NCBI RefSeq assembly: GCF_900100795.1
Contig: NZ_FNCO01000001.1
Coordinates: 558,001-622,000, forward strand
Direction of reading: 5' to 3'
Origin: Pseudomonas abietaniphila
Lineage (GTDB): Bacteria > Pseudomonadota > Gammaproteobacteria > Pseudomonadales > Pseudomonadaceae
Length of the DNA: 64,000 bases
Shown: positions 25,759-35,301 of the stretch, in pieces
How the letters are laid out: each line of letters opens with the position of its first letter
Position numbering within the stretch: position 1 is the stretch's first letter
Program-made: the position numbers and the translations under genes
Notes under the pieces: generated by a model
Told to the model about the DNA's origin: nothing
Databases searched by the model: none
Seen by the model: the letters and a program-made list of their open reading frames with translations, nothing else

Positions 25759-26446
25759 TCAGGGCTCCTTGCGAACGCACCCGTCCAAGGGCCATGACGG
25801 GCACGGTCCAAAGGCGGGCGGCGTTAAAAGTGTCATTCACGGTTTTGCACGACAGCGCGAGGTGTCGTGCGGTCGTCTTAGCGGCAGGTGTGACATTAGG
25901 TCTCTGGCGAGCCCGCGAGCGAAAGGCGCACGCTAGGCGGGGCACTACCATTACCGACAGCCATCTTTTCCACGCGAATCACAATCATAGATGTGTTACT
26001 GGCTGTTGCATCCTGCGGGATCCGTAAATCACTGTTACGTATTTGGTAATAGTCGAGTTTTTTGCCCACGTGTGCGCTGATCCGGATCCTGTTGCAGCAC
26101 AGATATTCAAGATTGCCGGGAAGCAGGTATTTACTGAGTTTCGTGTGCTGATGGAAGGGGCGTGAAAAACGAGATCAATCTGATCCGTTCCAGGGGCGAT
26201 CATCTGTACTGATCGGCAGTCGGGCATTGCATTGGATTGCAGTAATAATTCTTCAATGAAAATGGCCTGGCGAGATCACATCAGCGATGACGGCCCTCGG
26301 TCGTTTTTCCCCAACATGACAGGATTTTCATGAAGTTCGGTCCATGAAAGAAGGCGCTTCTTGGTATCGTGCACGCCATTTGCGTCCAGACAATCTTCAG
26401 CGGACGCTGTCTGTGCCGTTCATATCTTCACCGAGTAGCTGTAGAA
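25759..26446. other. 688-base gene-free region before the PBP2 gene
   Basis: No gene is supported. It holds the promoter of the dehydrogenase operon (minus) and of the PBP2 gene (plus). The part from about 25,960 to 26,300 is clearly more A+T-rich than its surroundings. Two GATCA/TGATC palindromes, at 26173-26185 (3-base spacer) and 26198-26214 (7-base spacer), lie in tandem 27 bases apart and may be an operator. Confidence 0.45.
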
Positions 26447-28381
26447 ATGCCTGATCCCATACCCCTCAAGGACCATGAGAAAGAGACGCGACTGGTCAAC
26501 AAGCGGTTGATCGCCTGCGCCTTGTTCGTGGCCATCCTCAGCGTTGCACTGGTCTGCCGGATGTATTTCCTGCAGGTCACCGAATACGCCTATCACTCGA
26601 CCATCTCGGAAAACAACCGCGTTCACGTGCTGCCCATTCCACCGGAACGTGGGCTGATCTACGACCGTAACGGTGTGGTTCTCGCCGACAACCGTCCCAG
26701 CTTTAACCTGACCATGACCCGCGAACGGGCAGGGGACTGGCACGCGGTCATCGACACACTGATGCAGATCCTCAGCCTGCCGGACGAAGACCGCATCATC
26801 TTCGACAAGGCGATGAAGAACTCGCCGCACCGTTTCGTGCCGGTCACGCTGCTCTATGAACTCACCGAAGAGCAGATCGCGCTGCTGGCGGTGAACCAGT
26901 TCCGGTTGCCGGGGCTGGACGTCGAGGCGCAATTCGTTCGGCATTACCCGCTGGCCGAGCATTTTGCGCACTCCATCGGCTACGTCGGGCGTATCAACGA
27001 AAAAGAAGCCTCTCAGCTGGATCAAGTCGAATACCGCGGCACTCAATCAATCGGCAAGACCGGCATCGAGCGGTTCTATGAGAACGAACTTCATGGCCAC
27101 GTGGGCTATGAAGAGGTGGAAACCAATGCGCAGGGTCGGGTTCTGCGGGTCCTCAAACACACCGATCCGGTGGCGGGGAAAAGCATCACGCTGAGCCTGG
27201 ACATCAAGTTGCAGGAAGCGGCTGAGGCAGCGCTCGGTGATCGACGCGGCTCGGTGGTGGCCATCGATCCGGCCACCGGCGAGGTGCTGGCGATGGTCAG
27301 CAAACCCAGTTTCGACCCCAATCTCTTCGTGACCGGAATCAGCTTCAAGGAGTACTCGGCGCTGCGCGATTCGGTCGACAGGCCGCTGTTCAACCGCGTG
27401 CTGCGCGGGTTGTATGCGCCGGGTTCGACGATCAAGCCGGAAGTGGCGATCGCCGGTCTGGACAGCGGCATCATCACCCCATCGACCCGGGTGTTCGACC
27501 CGGGTTACTTCCAGTTGCCGGACTTCGATCACAAATACCGCAACTGGAACCACAGCGGCGACGGGTGGGTAGACCTCAACGCTGCGATCATGCGGTCCAA
27601 CGACACGTACTTTTATGATCTGGCGCACAAGCTGGGCATCGACCGGCTGCACGATTACCTGACCATGTTCGGCCTCGGGCAGAAGGTCTCGCTGGACATG
27701 TTCGAGGAATCCGCCGGCTTGATGCCGTCCAAGGAGTGGAAGCGCACTACCCGGCGTCAGGCGTGGTTCCCGGGCGAAACCGTCATTCTCGGTATTGGTC
27801 AGGGTTATATGCAGGTCACGCCGTTGCAACTGGCGCAGGCCACTACGTTGATTGCCAACAAAGGCGTATGGAACCGGCCGCACCTGGCCAAGGAAATCGG
27901 CGGGGTCGCACCGGTCGACGAGCACCCGATGCCGAACATCGTTCTGCGTGATCCTCGTGAGTGGGATCAGGTGAACAACGGCATGCAAGCGGTGATGCAC
28001 GACCCGCGGGGTATCGCCCGTGCCGCCGCGCAAGGCGCGCAATACCGAATTGCCGGCAAGAGCGGTACCGCGCAGGTGGTGGCGATCAAGCAGGGCGAGC
28101 GCTACAACCGTGAAAAGACGCTGGAGCGTCATCGTGACAACGCCTTGTTTGTCGGCTTTGCGCCCGCCGCCAACCCGAAGATCGCCGTCGCGGTGATGAT
28201 CGAGAACGGCGAGGCGGGCGGTCGCGTGGCCGGTCCCGTCGTGCGGCAGATCCTCGACGCCTGGCTGCTAGACCAGGACGGCCACCTCAAGCAGCAATAC
28301 GCGACGCCTGCGGCCACAGCGGTCAACCCGAAAGTGCAGATCGCCGCACCGAGCAAGGCCGTGGCGCAGCCGCCGGTGTGA
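26447..28381 (+). CDS. mrdA: penicillin-binding protein 2 (peptidoglycan DD-transpeptidase), orphan copy
   Basis: A 644-residue class B penicillin-binding protein of the PBP2 type that crosslinks peptidoglycan in side-wall elongation. One transmembrane helix lies at about 20-42; the pedestal domain (PPERGLIYDRNGVVLADN) and the transpeptidase domain follow. The three active-site motifs are present: STIK (in YAPGSTIKPEVA), SND (in MRSNDTYFYD) and KSGT (in IAGKSGTAQVV). The usual mrdA neighbours rodA, rlmH and rsfS are missing here, so this is likely a second PBP2 paralogue rather than the housekeeping copy. The ribosome binding site is poor. The downstream gap carries a REP pair. Confidence 0.88.
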   Translation: MPDPIPLKDHEKETRLVNKRLIACALFVAILSVALVCRMYFLQVTEYAYHSTISENNRVHVLPIPPERGLIYDRNGVVLADNRPSFNLTMTRERAGDWHAVIDTLMQILSLPDEDRIIFDKAMKNSPHRFVPVTLLYELTEEQIALLAVNQFRLPGLDVEAQFVRHYPLAEHFAHSIGYVGRINEKEASQLDQVEYRGTQSIGKTGIERFYENELHGHVGYEEVETNAQGRVLRVLKHTDPVAGKSITLSLDIKLQEAAEAALGDRRGSVVAIDPATGEVLAMVSKPSFDPNLFVTGISFKEYSALRDSVDRPLFNRVLRGLYAPGSTIKPEVAIAGLDSGIITPSTRVFDPGYFQLPDFDHKYRNWNHSGDGWVDLNAAIMRSNDTYFYDLAHKLGIDRLHDYLTMFGLGQKVSLDMFEESAGLMPSKEWKRTTRRQAWFPGETVILGIGQGYMQVTPLQLAQATTLIANKGVWNRPHLAKEIGGVAPVDEHPMPNIVLRDPREWDQVNNGMQAVMHDPRGIARAAAQGAQYRIAGKSGTAQVVAIKQGERYNREKTLERHRDNALFVGFAPAANPKIAVAVMIENGEAGGRVAGPVVRQILDAWLLDQDGHLKQQYATPAATAVNPKVQIAAPSKAVAQPPV

Positions 28382-28401
28382 GAAATACGTGAACGAACCC
28401 C

Positions 28402-28490
28402 TGTGGGAGCGAATTCATTCGCGAAGGATGTGGAAGGCGATGGAGATGTCTCGTCTGTACCGGCCAATCGCGAATGAATTCGCTCCCACA
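28402..28490. repeat. paired REP palindrome, family TGTGGGAGCGAATTCATTCG
   Basis: Perfect 23-base inverted arms (28402-28424 and 28468-28490) separated by 43 bases, just after the PBP2 gene. The same family recurs at 34119-34207, 42145-42234, 54215-54299 and 60716-60806. Confidence 0.88.
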
Positions 28491-28734
28491 AGGGTTGTGT
28501 GTGGCGCGTGAGATGTTGTGCAGGGCGCGGGAATGGTGCTCTGGCTTCGCCGCCGCCCTGACGCGGCCCCCGTTCCCACAGGTCCAGTGCAGTTCATTGC
28601 GTATTCGGCTGTCCACAAGGCGCACATCCTGACAAGCACTGAACTGTGACCGGTGCTACAGGTCGATTTGAAACGGCGCGCGATGTCGGCTTTGGCATCG
28701 TGCGTACCTTTTGACTCGACAAGGAACCTGCCCC

Positions 28735-30456
28735 ATGTCCAGCAGAACCATCGCCGACTACCTCGCGCAAACCCTCGCCGCTGCAGGCGTCTCGAAAATC
28801 TGGGGCGTCAGTGGCGACAGCCTGAACGGGCTGACCGACAGCCTGGAGCGTTTGGGCAAGATCAAGTGGATGCACACCCGGCATGAGGAAGTTGCGGCGT
28901 TTGCGGCTGGCGCCGAAGCGGCGACCACTGGCCAGTTGGCGGTGTGTGCCGGTAGCTGTGGTCCGGGCAACCTGCACCTGATCAACGGCCTTTATGACTG
29001 CCATCGCAGCCGCGTCCCGGTACTGGCCATTGCTGCGCAAATCCCGTCGTCCGAGATCGGGCTGAACTACTTTCAGGAAACCCATCCTACGGATGTGTTC
29101 AAGGAATGCAGCCACTTCGTCGAAGCGGTCAGCAGTGCCGAGCAGTTTCCCCGCGTGCTTGAGCGCGCCATGCGTGCGGCGATCAGTCAGCGTGGCGTTG
29201 CAGTGATCGTGATTCCGGGCGACGTCGCCCTGAGCGAGGCGCCGGACGCCAAACCTGCGTGGGTCAATCACACGCCACCGCATGTCATTCCGACCGAGCA
29301 CGATCTGCAACGGTTGGTGGACCTCCTCGACCAATCAAAAGCCGTGACCATTCTGGCCGGTGCCGGGTGCGCCGACGCTCACGATCAGGTGGTGGCGCTG
29401 GCGGAAAAGCTGTCGGCCCCCGTGGTCCATGCGCTGCGTGGCAAGCAATACATCGAATACGCCAACCCCTTCGATGTCGGCATGACCGGTCTGATCGGTT
29501 TCAGCTCTGGCTACCACGCGATGCTGTCCTGCGACACGCTGCTCATTCTGGGCAGCAGTTTTCCGTACCGCAATTTCTACCCGGAAAAAGCCAACATCAT
29601 TCAAATCGACATCGACCCCGCAGCGCTCGGCCGGCGTGTGCCGCTGACGTTGGGGTTGGCGGGCGGCATTGCCGAAACCATCGTCGCGCTGCTGCCACGG
29701 CTCAAGACTCATACCGACCGCAAGTTCCTGGACAAGGCGCTGGATCATTATGCCAAGGCCCGGGAAGAGCTCGACGAGCTGGCCACGCCGTCGGCACACG
29801 GCGAGCCGATTCATCCGCAATACCTGACGCGCATGGTCGATGCCTACGCCGACCCGGACGCGATCTTCACCGTCGATGTCGGCACACCGACGCTGTGGGC
29901 CGCGCGCTACCTGACCATGAACGGCCAGCGTTCACTGTTGGGCTCGTTCAACCACGGCTCGATGGCCAACGCCATGCCGCAGGCGCTGGGCGCGAAAGCT
30001 GCGCACCCGCAACGCCAGGTGGTAGCGCTGTGCGGTGACGGTGGCCTGTCGATGCTGATGGGGGACTTGCTGAGCATTCGTCAGCTCAACCTGCCGATCA
30101 AGATGGTGGTGTTCAACAACAGCTCGCTGGGTTTCGTTGCCATGGAAATGCAGGCCAGCGGTTACGTGCCACACGACACCGATCTGCACGCCACCAGTTT
30201 TGCCAACATCGCCATCGGCGCGGGCATTCTGGGCATCCGCGTGGAGGACTCGGCGGACCTGCCCAACGCCCTGAAAAAAGCCTTTGAACACCCGGGGCCT
30301 GTGCTGGTGGATGTGGTCACCGCCAAACAGGAATTGGGCCTGCCACCGAAGATCAAACTGGCGCAGGCCAAGGGGTTCAGCCTGTTCATGCTCAAGGCCG
30401 TGATGAATGGCAAGGCGGATCAGGTGCTGGAACTGGCGAAGACCAATTTGCGGTAA
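28735..30456 (+). CDS. poxB: pyruvate dehydrogenase (quinone) / pyruvate oxidase
   Basis: A 573-residue thiamine diphosphate enzyme, nearly the same length as E. coli PoxB (572). PoxB decarboxylates pyruvate to acetate and CO2 and passes electrons via FAD to ubiquinone at the inner membrane. The TPP-activating glutamate is in [16 protein letters not shown]; the TPP/metal motif is [30 protein letters not shown]. The C-terminal segment ([38 protein letters not shown]) corresponds to the amphipathic tail that binds the membrane in E. coli. The ATG at 28735 has AAGGAA upstream. Monocistronic, followed by a REP pair. Confidence 0.94.
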   Translation: MSSRTIADYLAQTLAAAGVSKIWGVSGDSLNGLTDSLERLGKIKWMHTRHEEVAAFAAGAEAATTGQLAVCAGSCGPGNLHLINGLYDCHRSRVPVLAIAAQIPSSEIGLNYFQETHPTDVFKECSHFVEAVSSAEQFPRVLERAMRAAISQRGVAVIVIPGDVALSEAPDAKPAWVNHTPPHVIPTEHDLQRLVDLLDQSKAVTILAGAGCADAHDQVVALAEKLSAPVVHALRGKQYIEYANPFDVGMTGLIGFSSGYHAMLSCDTLLILGSSFPYRNFYPEKANIIQIDIDPAALGRRVPLTLGLAGGIAETIVALLPRLKTHTDRKFLDKALDHYAKAREELDELATPSAHGEPIHPQYLTRMVDAYADPDAIFTVDVGTPTLWAARYLTMNGQRSLLGSFNHGSMANAMPQALGAKAAHPQRQVVALCGDGGLSMLMGDLLSIRQLNLPIKMVVFNNSSLGFVAMEMQASGYVPHDTDLHATSFANIAIGAGILGIRVEDSADLPNALKKAFEHPGPVLVDVVTAKQELGLPPKIKLAQAKGFSLFMLKAVMNGKADQVLELAKTNLR

Positions 30457-30465
30457 GCGCCATTC

Positions 30466-30606
30466 TCCTGTAGGAGCGTGGCTTGTCCCGCGATCGGCCG
30501 GGAACCGGCCGTGGATTCGGTAAACGCGGCGTTTGAGATACGACTCAGTGTGAGGGTTTACGACGACTCCGTCGCCGATCGCGGGACAAGCCACGCTCCT
30601 ACAGGA
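30466..30606. repeat. paired palindrome, family TAGGAGCGTGGCTTGTCCCG, 33-base arms
   Basis: The arms at 30466-30498 and 30574-30606 are perfectly complementary over 33 bases around a 75-base centre. A second copy with one mismatch in shorter arms lies at 43177-43302. Confidence 0.88.
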
Positions 30607-30731
30607 GAGCGGTCCAGGGATGTTTTTTGCCCATAAAAAGCGCATTTCGCGTCCCGCCCGCACCACCCTGAACCACAAAAACTCCCCACGGAAAACGCCT
30701 GAAAAAAATCATTGTGCCATCTCGAAAACCG

Positions 30732-30778
30732 ATGTTATGTTGGTAACATCCTGTCGATGAATGACCTCCTGATAACAT
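30732..30778. promoter_or_regulatory. candidate operator upstream of the RpiR gene
   Basis: ATGTTA-TGTTGG-TAACAT (30732-30749) is a 6-bp inverted repeat with a 6-base spacer, and a further half site TAACAT follows at 30773-30778. The position, 40-90 bases before the regulator, fits autoregulation. Confidence 0.4.
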
Positions 30779-30818
30779 TTTTCGACTCTCCTCAATGCCG
30801 GTTTCAAGCGGAATGTTC

Positions 30819-31670
30819 ATGGTCAAGAGTCCTTTCCTCGAGACGTTAGAGCAGCGGTTCAGCGACCTGACGCCGACCGGCAAACGTATCGCCGGGTATC
30901 TGTTGGCCAATCCCCAGAAGCTGCCGTTCGAGACTGCCGACAGCATCGCTCAGCAAACGGGCACCACCGGGATTTCGGTGGGCCGGTTCTTGCGTTCGCT
31001 GGGCTATCGCAACATTGACGACGTCAAGCAAAGCCTGCGCGGCGACAGCGTCAGCCCGTGGGTGATCACCGACCGTCTCGGGGCTTTTCGCGAAGAAAGC
31101 ACCCATGGCGATGCTCTGGAACGTTCGATGAACCGGGAGCTGGAAGCCATCCAGCGCGTCTACGGCCTGGCCCGCAGTGACACGTTCGTGCGCATCGTCG
31201 AGCGGCTGTGCAGTGCCGATGCGGTGTTCATCGTCGGTATTCAGACCACACGGGGGATTCTCAATGCGTTCTTTTCGCACCTCGAGTACATCCGGCCCAA
31301 GGTCTACTACGTCGATGGGCTTTCAGGCACCTATGCCGAATCGCTCAACTCGCAGTTCGACAACCCTTATGCGGTGATCGCTGACTTTCGCACCTACTCG
31401 GCGGTCACCCGAACGTTCTGCGAGGTGGCGCACCAGCAGGGCCTGGCGCTGGCATTTATCACGGATTTCCATTGCCCATGGGCGCGGGATTACCCCACCG
31501 ATCTGCTGCAACTGAACTCCGATGTCGGCCAGTTCTGGGACTCGCTCGCGCCGCTGACCTGCCTGTTCAACCTGATGGTGTCGGCGGTGGCCGAGAAGTA
31601 CGGAGACCGGCTCGATCAACGCTTGGCGAAGAACCGTGAACTGCAACAACTGTTCGGGCAGTTCGAATAA
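30819..31670 (+). CDS. RpiR-family transcriptional regulator of the ddp-like operon
   Basis: A 283-residue regulator with an N-terminal HTH_6 domain (SDLTPTGKRIAGYLLANPQKLPFETADSIAQQTGTTGISVGRFLRSLGY) and a C-terminal SIS sugar-isomerase-fold domain (about 125-260, with VFIVGIQTTRGILNAFFSHLEYIRPKVYYVDG). RpiR proteins usually sense phosphosugars such as MurNAc-6-phosphate. The ATG at 30819 is preferred because GCGGA lies 8 bases upstream; ATGs at 30813 and 30795 are alternatives. It is followed after 70 bases by a D-Ala-D-Ala dipeptidase and a peptide importer, pointing to control of cell-wall fragment uptake. Confidence 0.88.
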   Translation: MVKSPFLETLEQRFSDLTPTGKRIAGYLLANPQKLPFETADSIAQQTGTTGISVGRFLRSLGYRNIDDVKQSLRGDSVSPWVITDRLGAFREESTHGDALERSMNRELEAIQRVYGLARSDTFVRIVERLCSADAVFIVGIQTTRGILNAFFSHLEYIRPKVYYVDGLSGTYAESLNSQFDNPYAVIADFRTYSAVTRTFCEVAHQQGLALAFITDFHCPWARDYPTDLLQLNSDVGQFWDSLAPLTCLFNLMVSAVAEKYGDRLDQRLAKNRELQQLFGQFE

Positions 31671-31740
31671 CCCGATTGCCTGTTTGAGACAAGCGCCTTG
31701 GGCGTGATGAACCGTTTGAGCTGATCTGGAGAATGTTTAC

Positions 31741-32295
31741 GTGAATAGCCCCCTCGTCGAAGTCGATGCCAAGGCGCTGCAGGTCGAAGTCGACCTGATC
31801 TATGCCGGCGTCGACAACCTGGCCGGCAAGCAGATTTATCAGGATCCGCGCTGCCTGTTGCACCGCGACGCCGAAGCCTGCCTGCGCAAGGCCAGCCGAC
31901 TGGCGAGTCAGGCCGGGCTGACCCTGCGCATCTTCGATGCCTATCGTCCGCCGTACGCGCAATACCTGCTGTGGGAAGCGCTGCCCAACCCCGAATACGT
32001 GCGTGACCCGAGCCTTGGTTCGCATCATTCCCGGGGGGTGGCGGTCGACCTGACGCTGATCGATGCCACGGGACAGGCGCTGGACATGGGCACAGGCTTC
32101 GATGACATGCGTGAGCACTCTCACCAGTTTTTCGCCGATCTGCCCGCCGACGTGCAGCGCAATCGCCTGCTGCTGCTGGGGATCATGCTGGCCGCCGGAT
32201 TCACTTACATCGACAGCGAGTGGTGGCACTACGAGCTGCCTGGCGCCGACGATTATCCGCTGATCGACGACGGTTCGATCCGCCCCGCCCACTGA
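31741..32295 (+). CDS. ddpX: D-alanyl-D-alanine dipeptidase (DdpX/VanX family)
   Basis: A 184-residue zinc dipeptidase. The zinc and catalytic residues of the VanX family are present: SHHSRGVAVD supplies His and Asp ligands, and DSEWWHYE supplies the catalytic Glu and the third zinc ligand His. RIFDAYRPPYAQ contains the conserved arginine. DdpX cleaves D-Ala-D-Ala in the cytoplasm so that the alanine can be used. No signal peptide. Start at the GTG/ATG context at 31741 (GTG), with GGAG 11 bases upstream. It precedes the matching importer genes, as in the E. coli ddpXABCDF operon. Confidence 0.92.
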   Translation: MNSPLVEVDAKALQVEVDLIYAGVDNLAGKQIYQDPRCLLHRDAEACLRKASRLASQAGLTLRIFDAYRPPYAQYLLWEALPNPEYVRDPSLGSHHSRGVAVDLTLIDATGQALDMGTGFDDMREHSHQFFADLPADVQRNRLLLLGIMLAAGFTYIDSEWWHYELPGADDYPLIDDGSIRPAH

Positions 32296-32478
32296 CCGAG
32301 ACACCTGTGACACCTGACCGGGACGAACATGAATCCCGGCTGAACCTGGTGACGACCTGACTCGCAAGAGCAGGGCGCCCCCTGTCGAAGCCCGCAAGGC
32401 TTCGAGCTTTGACTGCCCGGTATAGCGCCAACAACAAACCTGACGAACTTCCACACATCGAACGATCAAGGAACCGGC
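32296..32478 (+). promoter_or_regulatory. leader of the binding-protein gene with hairpin and CA motif
   Basis: TCGAAGCC/GGCTTCGA forms an 8-bp stem with a 5-base loop at 32385-32405, followed by GCTTT. AACAACAA at 32430-32437 matches the AANAANAA motif recognised by Hfq-Crc in Pseudomonas, although it lies 42 bases before the start codon. Either could tune expression of the downstream importer. Confidence 0.35.
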
Positions 32479-34047
32479 ATGAAATCAATCGTTACCTCAC
32501 TCGCCCTCCCACGCACGCTGGCGATGGCAGTCCTCTGCACCGCCATGGGCCTGGGTGCCTGGCAATCGGCCAGCGCAGCCGTGCCTCAGGACACCCTGAT
32601 GATCGGCAAACCGTCCGACCCTCAGACCCTCGACCCGGCTGTGACCATCGACAACAACGACTGGACCGTGACCTATCCGGCATATCAGCGGTTGGTGACG
32701 TACAAGGTCGAGAACGGCAAAGGCAGCACCGAAGTCATGGGCGAGCTGGCCAGCAGTTGGTCGACGTCGGCGGACAACCTGACCTGGGAATTCAAGCTCA
32801 AGCCCGGCAACAAGTTCGATGACGGCGCCGACGTGAACGCCGAGGCGGTGAAGTTTTCGTTTGATCGGGTGATGAAGCTCAAGCAAGGGCCGTCCGGTGC
32901 ATTCCCGGACGACATGACGGTGTCGGTGGTCGATCCGCTCACCGTGAAATTCACGCTCAAAGCGCCTTACGCGCCGTTTCTCTCGACGCTGGCGCACAAC
33001 GGGGCGGCAATCATCAACCCCGATGTGGCCAAGAAAAGCGAAGGCGCCGAGGCTTATCTGTCGAACCACACTGCCGGTTCCGGTGCGTTCAAACTGGTCA
33101 ACTGGCAGAAGGGCCAGACCCTCACCATGGAGCAGAACAGCTACTACGCCGGTCCCAAGCCGACCCTGAAAAAGGTCGTGGTGAAGATCATCGGTGAGGC
33201 GTCGGTGCGTCGTCTGCAGCTGGAACACGGCGATCTGGACATCATCGAGGACATGCCCGAAGACCAGCTCGAAGCACTGGCGAAGAAGCCCGGCATCGTG
33301 GTCGGCGACTATCCGTCCTTGCGTGTCACCTTGCTCTACCTGAACACCCAGAAAGCGCCGATGAACAACCCGGATGCACGTCGCGCCATCGTCGAGTCGC
33401 TCGATTATGACGGCATCATCAACGGCATTCTCAAAGGCAAGGCCAAGCCGCTGAACGGCCCGATCCCTCAGGGCATGTGGGCGTACGACGAGAAGCAGCC
33501 TGCGTTCAAGCAGGACATGACCAAAGCGAAGGAAGACCTGGCCAAGGTCTCGCCGAAGATCAGCAACCTGACCTTCATGTATTCCGACAAGGACCCGAAC
33601 TGGGAGCCGATCGGTCTGACGCTGCAAGCCGGTCTGCAGTCGCTGGGTGTGAACCTGAAGATGGAGAAGCTGGCCAACGCGAGCATGCGTGAGCGTCTGG
33701 GCACCGGCGACTTTGACGTTGCCATCGGTTCCTGGAGCCCGGACTTCGCCGACCCCTACATGTTCATGAACTTCTTCTTCGATTCGAAGCTGAAAGGGCT
33801 GGCGGGCAACCGTTCGTTCTACGACAACCCGGCGGTGGACAAGCTGATCCGCGAGTCGGCGACCACCAACGACATGGCCAAACGCACCGAGCTGTACCAG
33901 CAGGCGCAGAAGATTGTGCTCAACGACAGCGTTTACGCCTACCTGTACCAGAAGGCCTACACCTTGCCGATGAGCGAGAAGGTCAAGGGCTACGTGTTCA
34001 ACCCGATGTTGGAGCAAGTGTTCAACATCGGCACGATCACCAAGTAA
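32479..34047 (+). CDS. ddpA: dipeptide ABC importer, periplasmic binding protein (DdpA-like)
   Basis: A 522-residue family 5 extracellular solute-binding protein. Signal peptide ends at about residue 34 (GAWQSASAA). The start of the mature part, DTLMIGKPSDPQTLDPAVTIDNNDW, and the later YLNTQKAPMNNPDARRAI segment are typical of oligopeptide/dipeptide binding proteins. Given ddpX upstream and the ddp-like gene order, D-Ala-D-Ala or related wall peptides are the likely ligands, but glutathione or other peptides cannot be excluded. AAGGAA is the ribosome binding site. A 236-base gap with a REP pair separates it from the permeases, which may let it be made in excess. Confidence 0.88.
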   Translation: MKSIVTSLALPRTLAMAVLCTAMGLGAWQSASAAVPQDTLMIGKPSDPQTLDPAVTIDNNDWTVTYPAYQRLVTYKVENGKGSTEVMGELASSWSTSADNLTWEFKLKPGNKFDDGADVNAEAVKFSFDRVMKLKQGPSGAFPDDMTVSVVDPLTVKFTLKAPYAPFLSTLAHNGAAIINPDVAKKSEGAEAYLSNHTAGSGAFKLVNWQKGQTLTMEQNSYYAGPKPTLKKVVVKIIGEASVRRLQLEHGDLDIIEDMPEDQLEALAKKPGIVVGDYPSLRVTLLYLNTQKAPMNNPDARRAIVESLDYDGIINGILKGKAKPLNGPIPQGMWAYDEKQPAFKQDMTKAKEDLAKVSPKISNLTFMYSDKDPNWEPIGLTLQAGLQSLGVNLKMEKLANASMRERLGTGDFDVAIGSWSPDFADPYMFMNFFFDSKLKGLAGNRSFYDNPAVDKLIRESATTNDMAKRTELYQQAQKIVLNDSVYAYLYQKAYTLPMSEKVKGYVFNPMLEQVFNIGTITK

Positions 34048-34118
34048 GCCGTCGTCGCCCATGGATTTCAAGAAGCCCATGGGCGGCAAAGTGATCGTGT
34101 TGCCATGCTTCTGACCCC

Positions 34119-34207
34119 TGTGGGAGCGAATTCATTCGCGATTGGCCGTACATCCAATAAATCTCTGCCGGATGTACCGCCGTATCGCGAATGAATTCGC
34201 TCCCACA
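34119..34207. repeat. paired REP palindrome inside the ddp-like operon
   Basis: 23-base arms (34119-34141 and 34185-34207) of the TGTGGGAGCGAATTCATTCG family. Its position between the binding-protein gene and permeases suggests transcript-end or stability effects within one operon. Confidence 0.85.
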
Positions 34208-34283
34208 GAGTATCGGTTGGATGGCAAGGCTGTGTCCGCGAGCTGATTCGCGTTGTCGATTGAATGCGTGACCGAGGTGCCTG

Positions 34284-35300
34284 ATGGCCTTCCTGAATAT
34301 TTTGCGTAAACGCCTGGGCGGTCTGCTGCTGGTGGTGTTTGGCGTTTCCCTGATTACCTTTTCCATCTCTCATCTGATTCCGGGTGATCCTGCGCGGCTG
34401 ATTGCCGGCGACCGTGCCACCGATGCGATTGTCGAGAACATTCGCCATCAACTGGGATTGGACTTGCCGCTGTACCAGCAATACGGCCGCTACATGCTCG
34501 ACCTGTTGCAGGGCGATCTGGGCACGTCCATCCGCACCCATCGTCCGGTGCTCGAAGACCTGCAAGCGTTCTTCCCGGCGACCCTCGAGCTGGCGCTGGC
34601 GGCGCTGACCCTGTCGATTCTGGTCGGGGTGCCGCTGGGCGTGTTGTCGGCGGTTTACCACAACCGCTTCATCGATCAGGTGGCGCGAACCCTGGCGGTC
34701 ACCGGGATTTCCACCCCGGCGTTCTGGCTCGGGCTGGGACTGATCGTGCTGTTTTACGGGCATTTGAACTGGCTGCCCGGCAGCGGACGGATTGACGAAG
34801 GCCTGGAACCGCCGCCGACGGTGACCGGTTTTTACCTGATCGATACCTTGCTGGTGGGGGATACCAGCCTGTTCTTCAATGCTGTCCAGCACCTGATCCT
34901 TCCGGCGATCACGTTGGGTTTCGTCAATCTTGGCGTAGTGGCGCGGCAGATCCGCTCGGCGATGCTCGATCAACTGGGTGAGGACTACATCCGGACAGCG
35001 CGGGCCTATGGTTTGTCGAAGTGGGCAGTGATCCTGCGCCATGCGCTGCCCAACGCCTTGATCCCTTCGGTGACCGTGCTGGGCCTGACCCTCGGCGATC
35101 TGCTCTACGGCGCGGTCCTGACTGAAACCGTATTCGCCTGGCCCGGCATGGGCGCCTACGTGGTCAAGTCGATCCAGTCGCTGGATTTCCCGGCGGTCAT
35201 GGGCTTCGCGATTCTGGTGTCCTTCATTTATGTACTGCTGAACATGGCGATCGATCTGGTGTACCGCCTGATCGACCCACGCATCGGCGAGGTCAATTGA
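34284..35300 (+). CDS. ddpB: dipeptide ABC importer permease 1 (DppB/DdpB type)
   Basis: A 338-residue inner-membrane permease with six predicted helices. The first is FGVSLITFSISHLIPGDPAR, the DppB-type start. The EAA loop that contacts the ATPase is EDYIRTARAYGLSKWAVILRHALPNALIPSVTVLG. Ends with a TGA one base before the next gene's ATG. GAGG lies 7 bases before the start. Confidence 0.93.
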   Translation: MAFLNILRKRLGGLLLVVFGVSLITFSISHLIPGDPARLIAGDRATDAIVENIRHQLGLDLPLYQQYGRYMLDLLQGDLGTSIRTHRPVLEDLQAFFPATLELALAALTLSILVGVPLGVLSAVYHNRFIDQVARTLAVTGISTPAFWLGLGLIVLFYGHLNWLPGSGRIDEGLEPPPTVTGFYLIDTLLVGDTSLFFNAVQHLILPAITLGFVNLGVVARQIRSAMLDQLGEDYIRTARAYGLSKWAVILRHALPNALIPSVTVLGLTLGDLLYGAVLTETVFAWPGMGAYVVKSIQSLDFPAVMGFAILVSFIYVLLNMAIDLVYRLIDPRIGEVN

Positions 35301-35301
35301 A

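Noticed and set aside
28402-28490. Paired palindromes considered as CRISPR repeats
   Set aside because: They are inverted, scattered singly across the window, and never form an array with regular spacers; no cas gene is present.
32497-34089. 530-codon open frame antisense to the peptide-binding protein gene
   Set aside because: Shadow of a clear family 5 binding protein; composition rich in His/Arg/Gln typical of antisense frames in GC-rich DNA.
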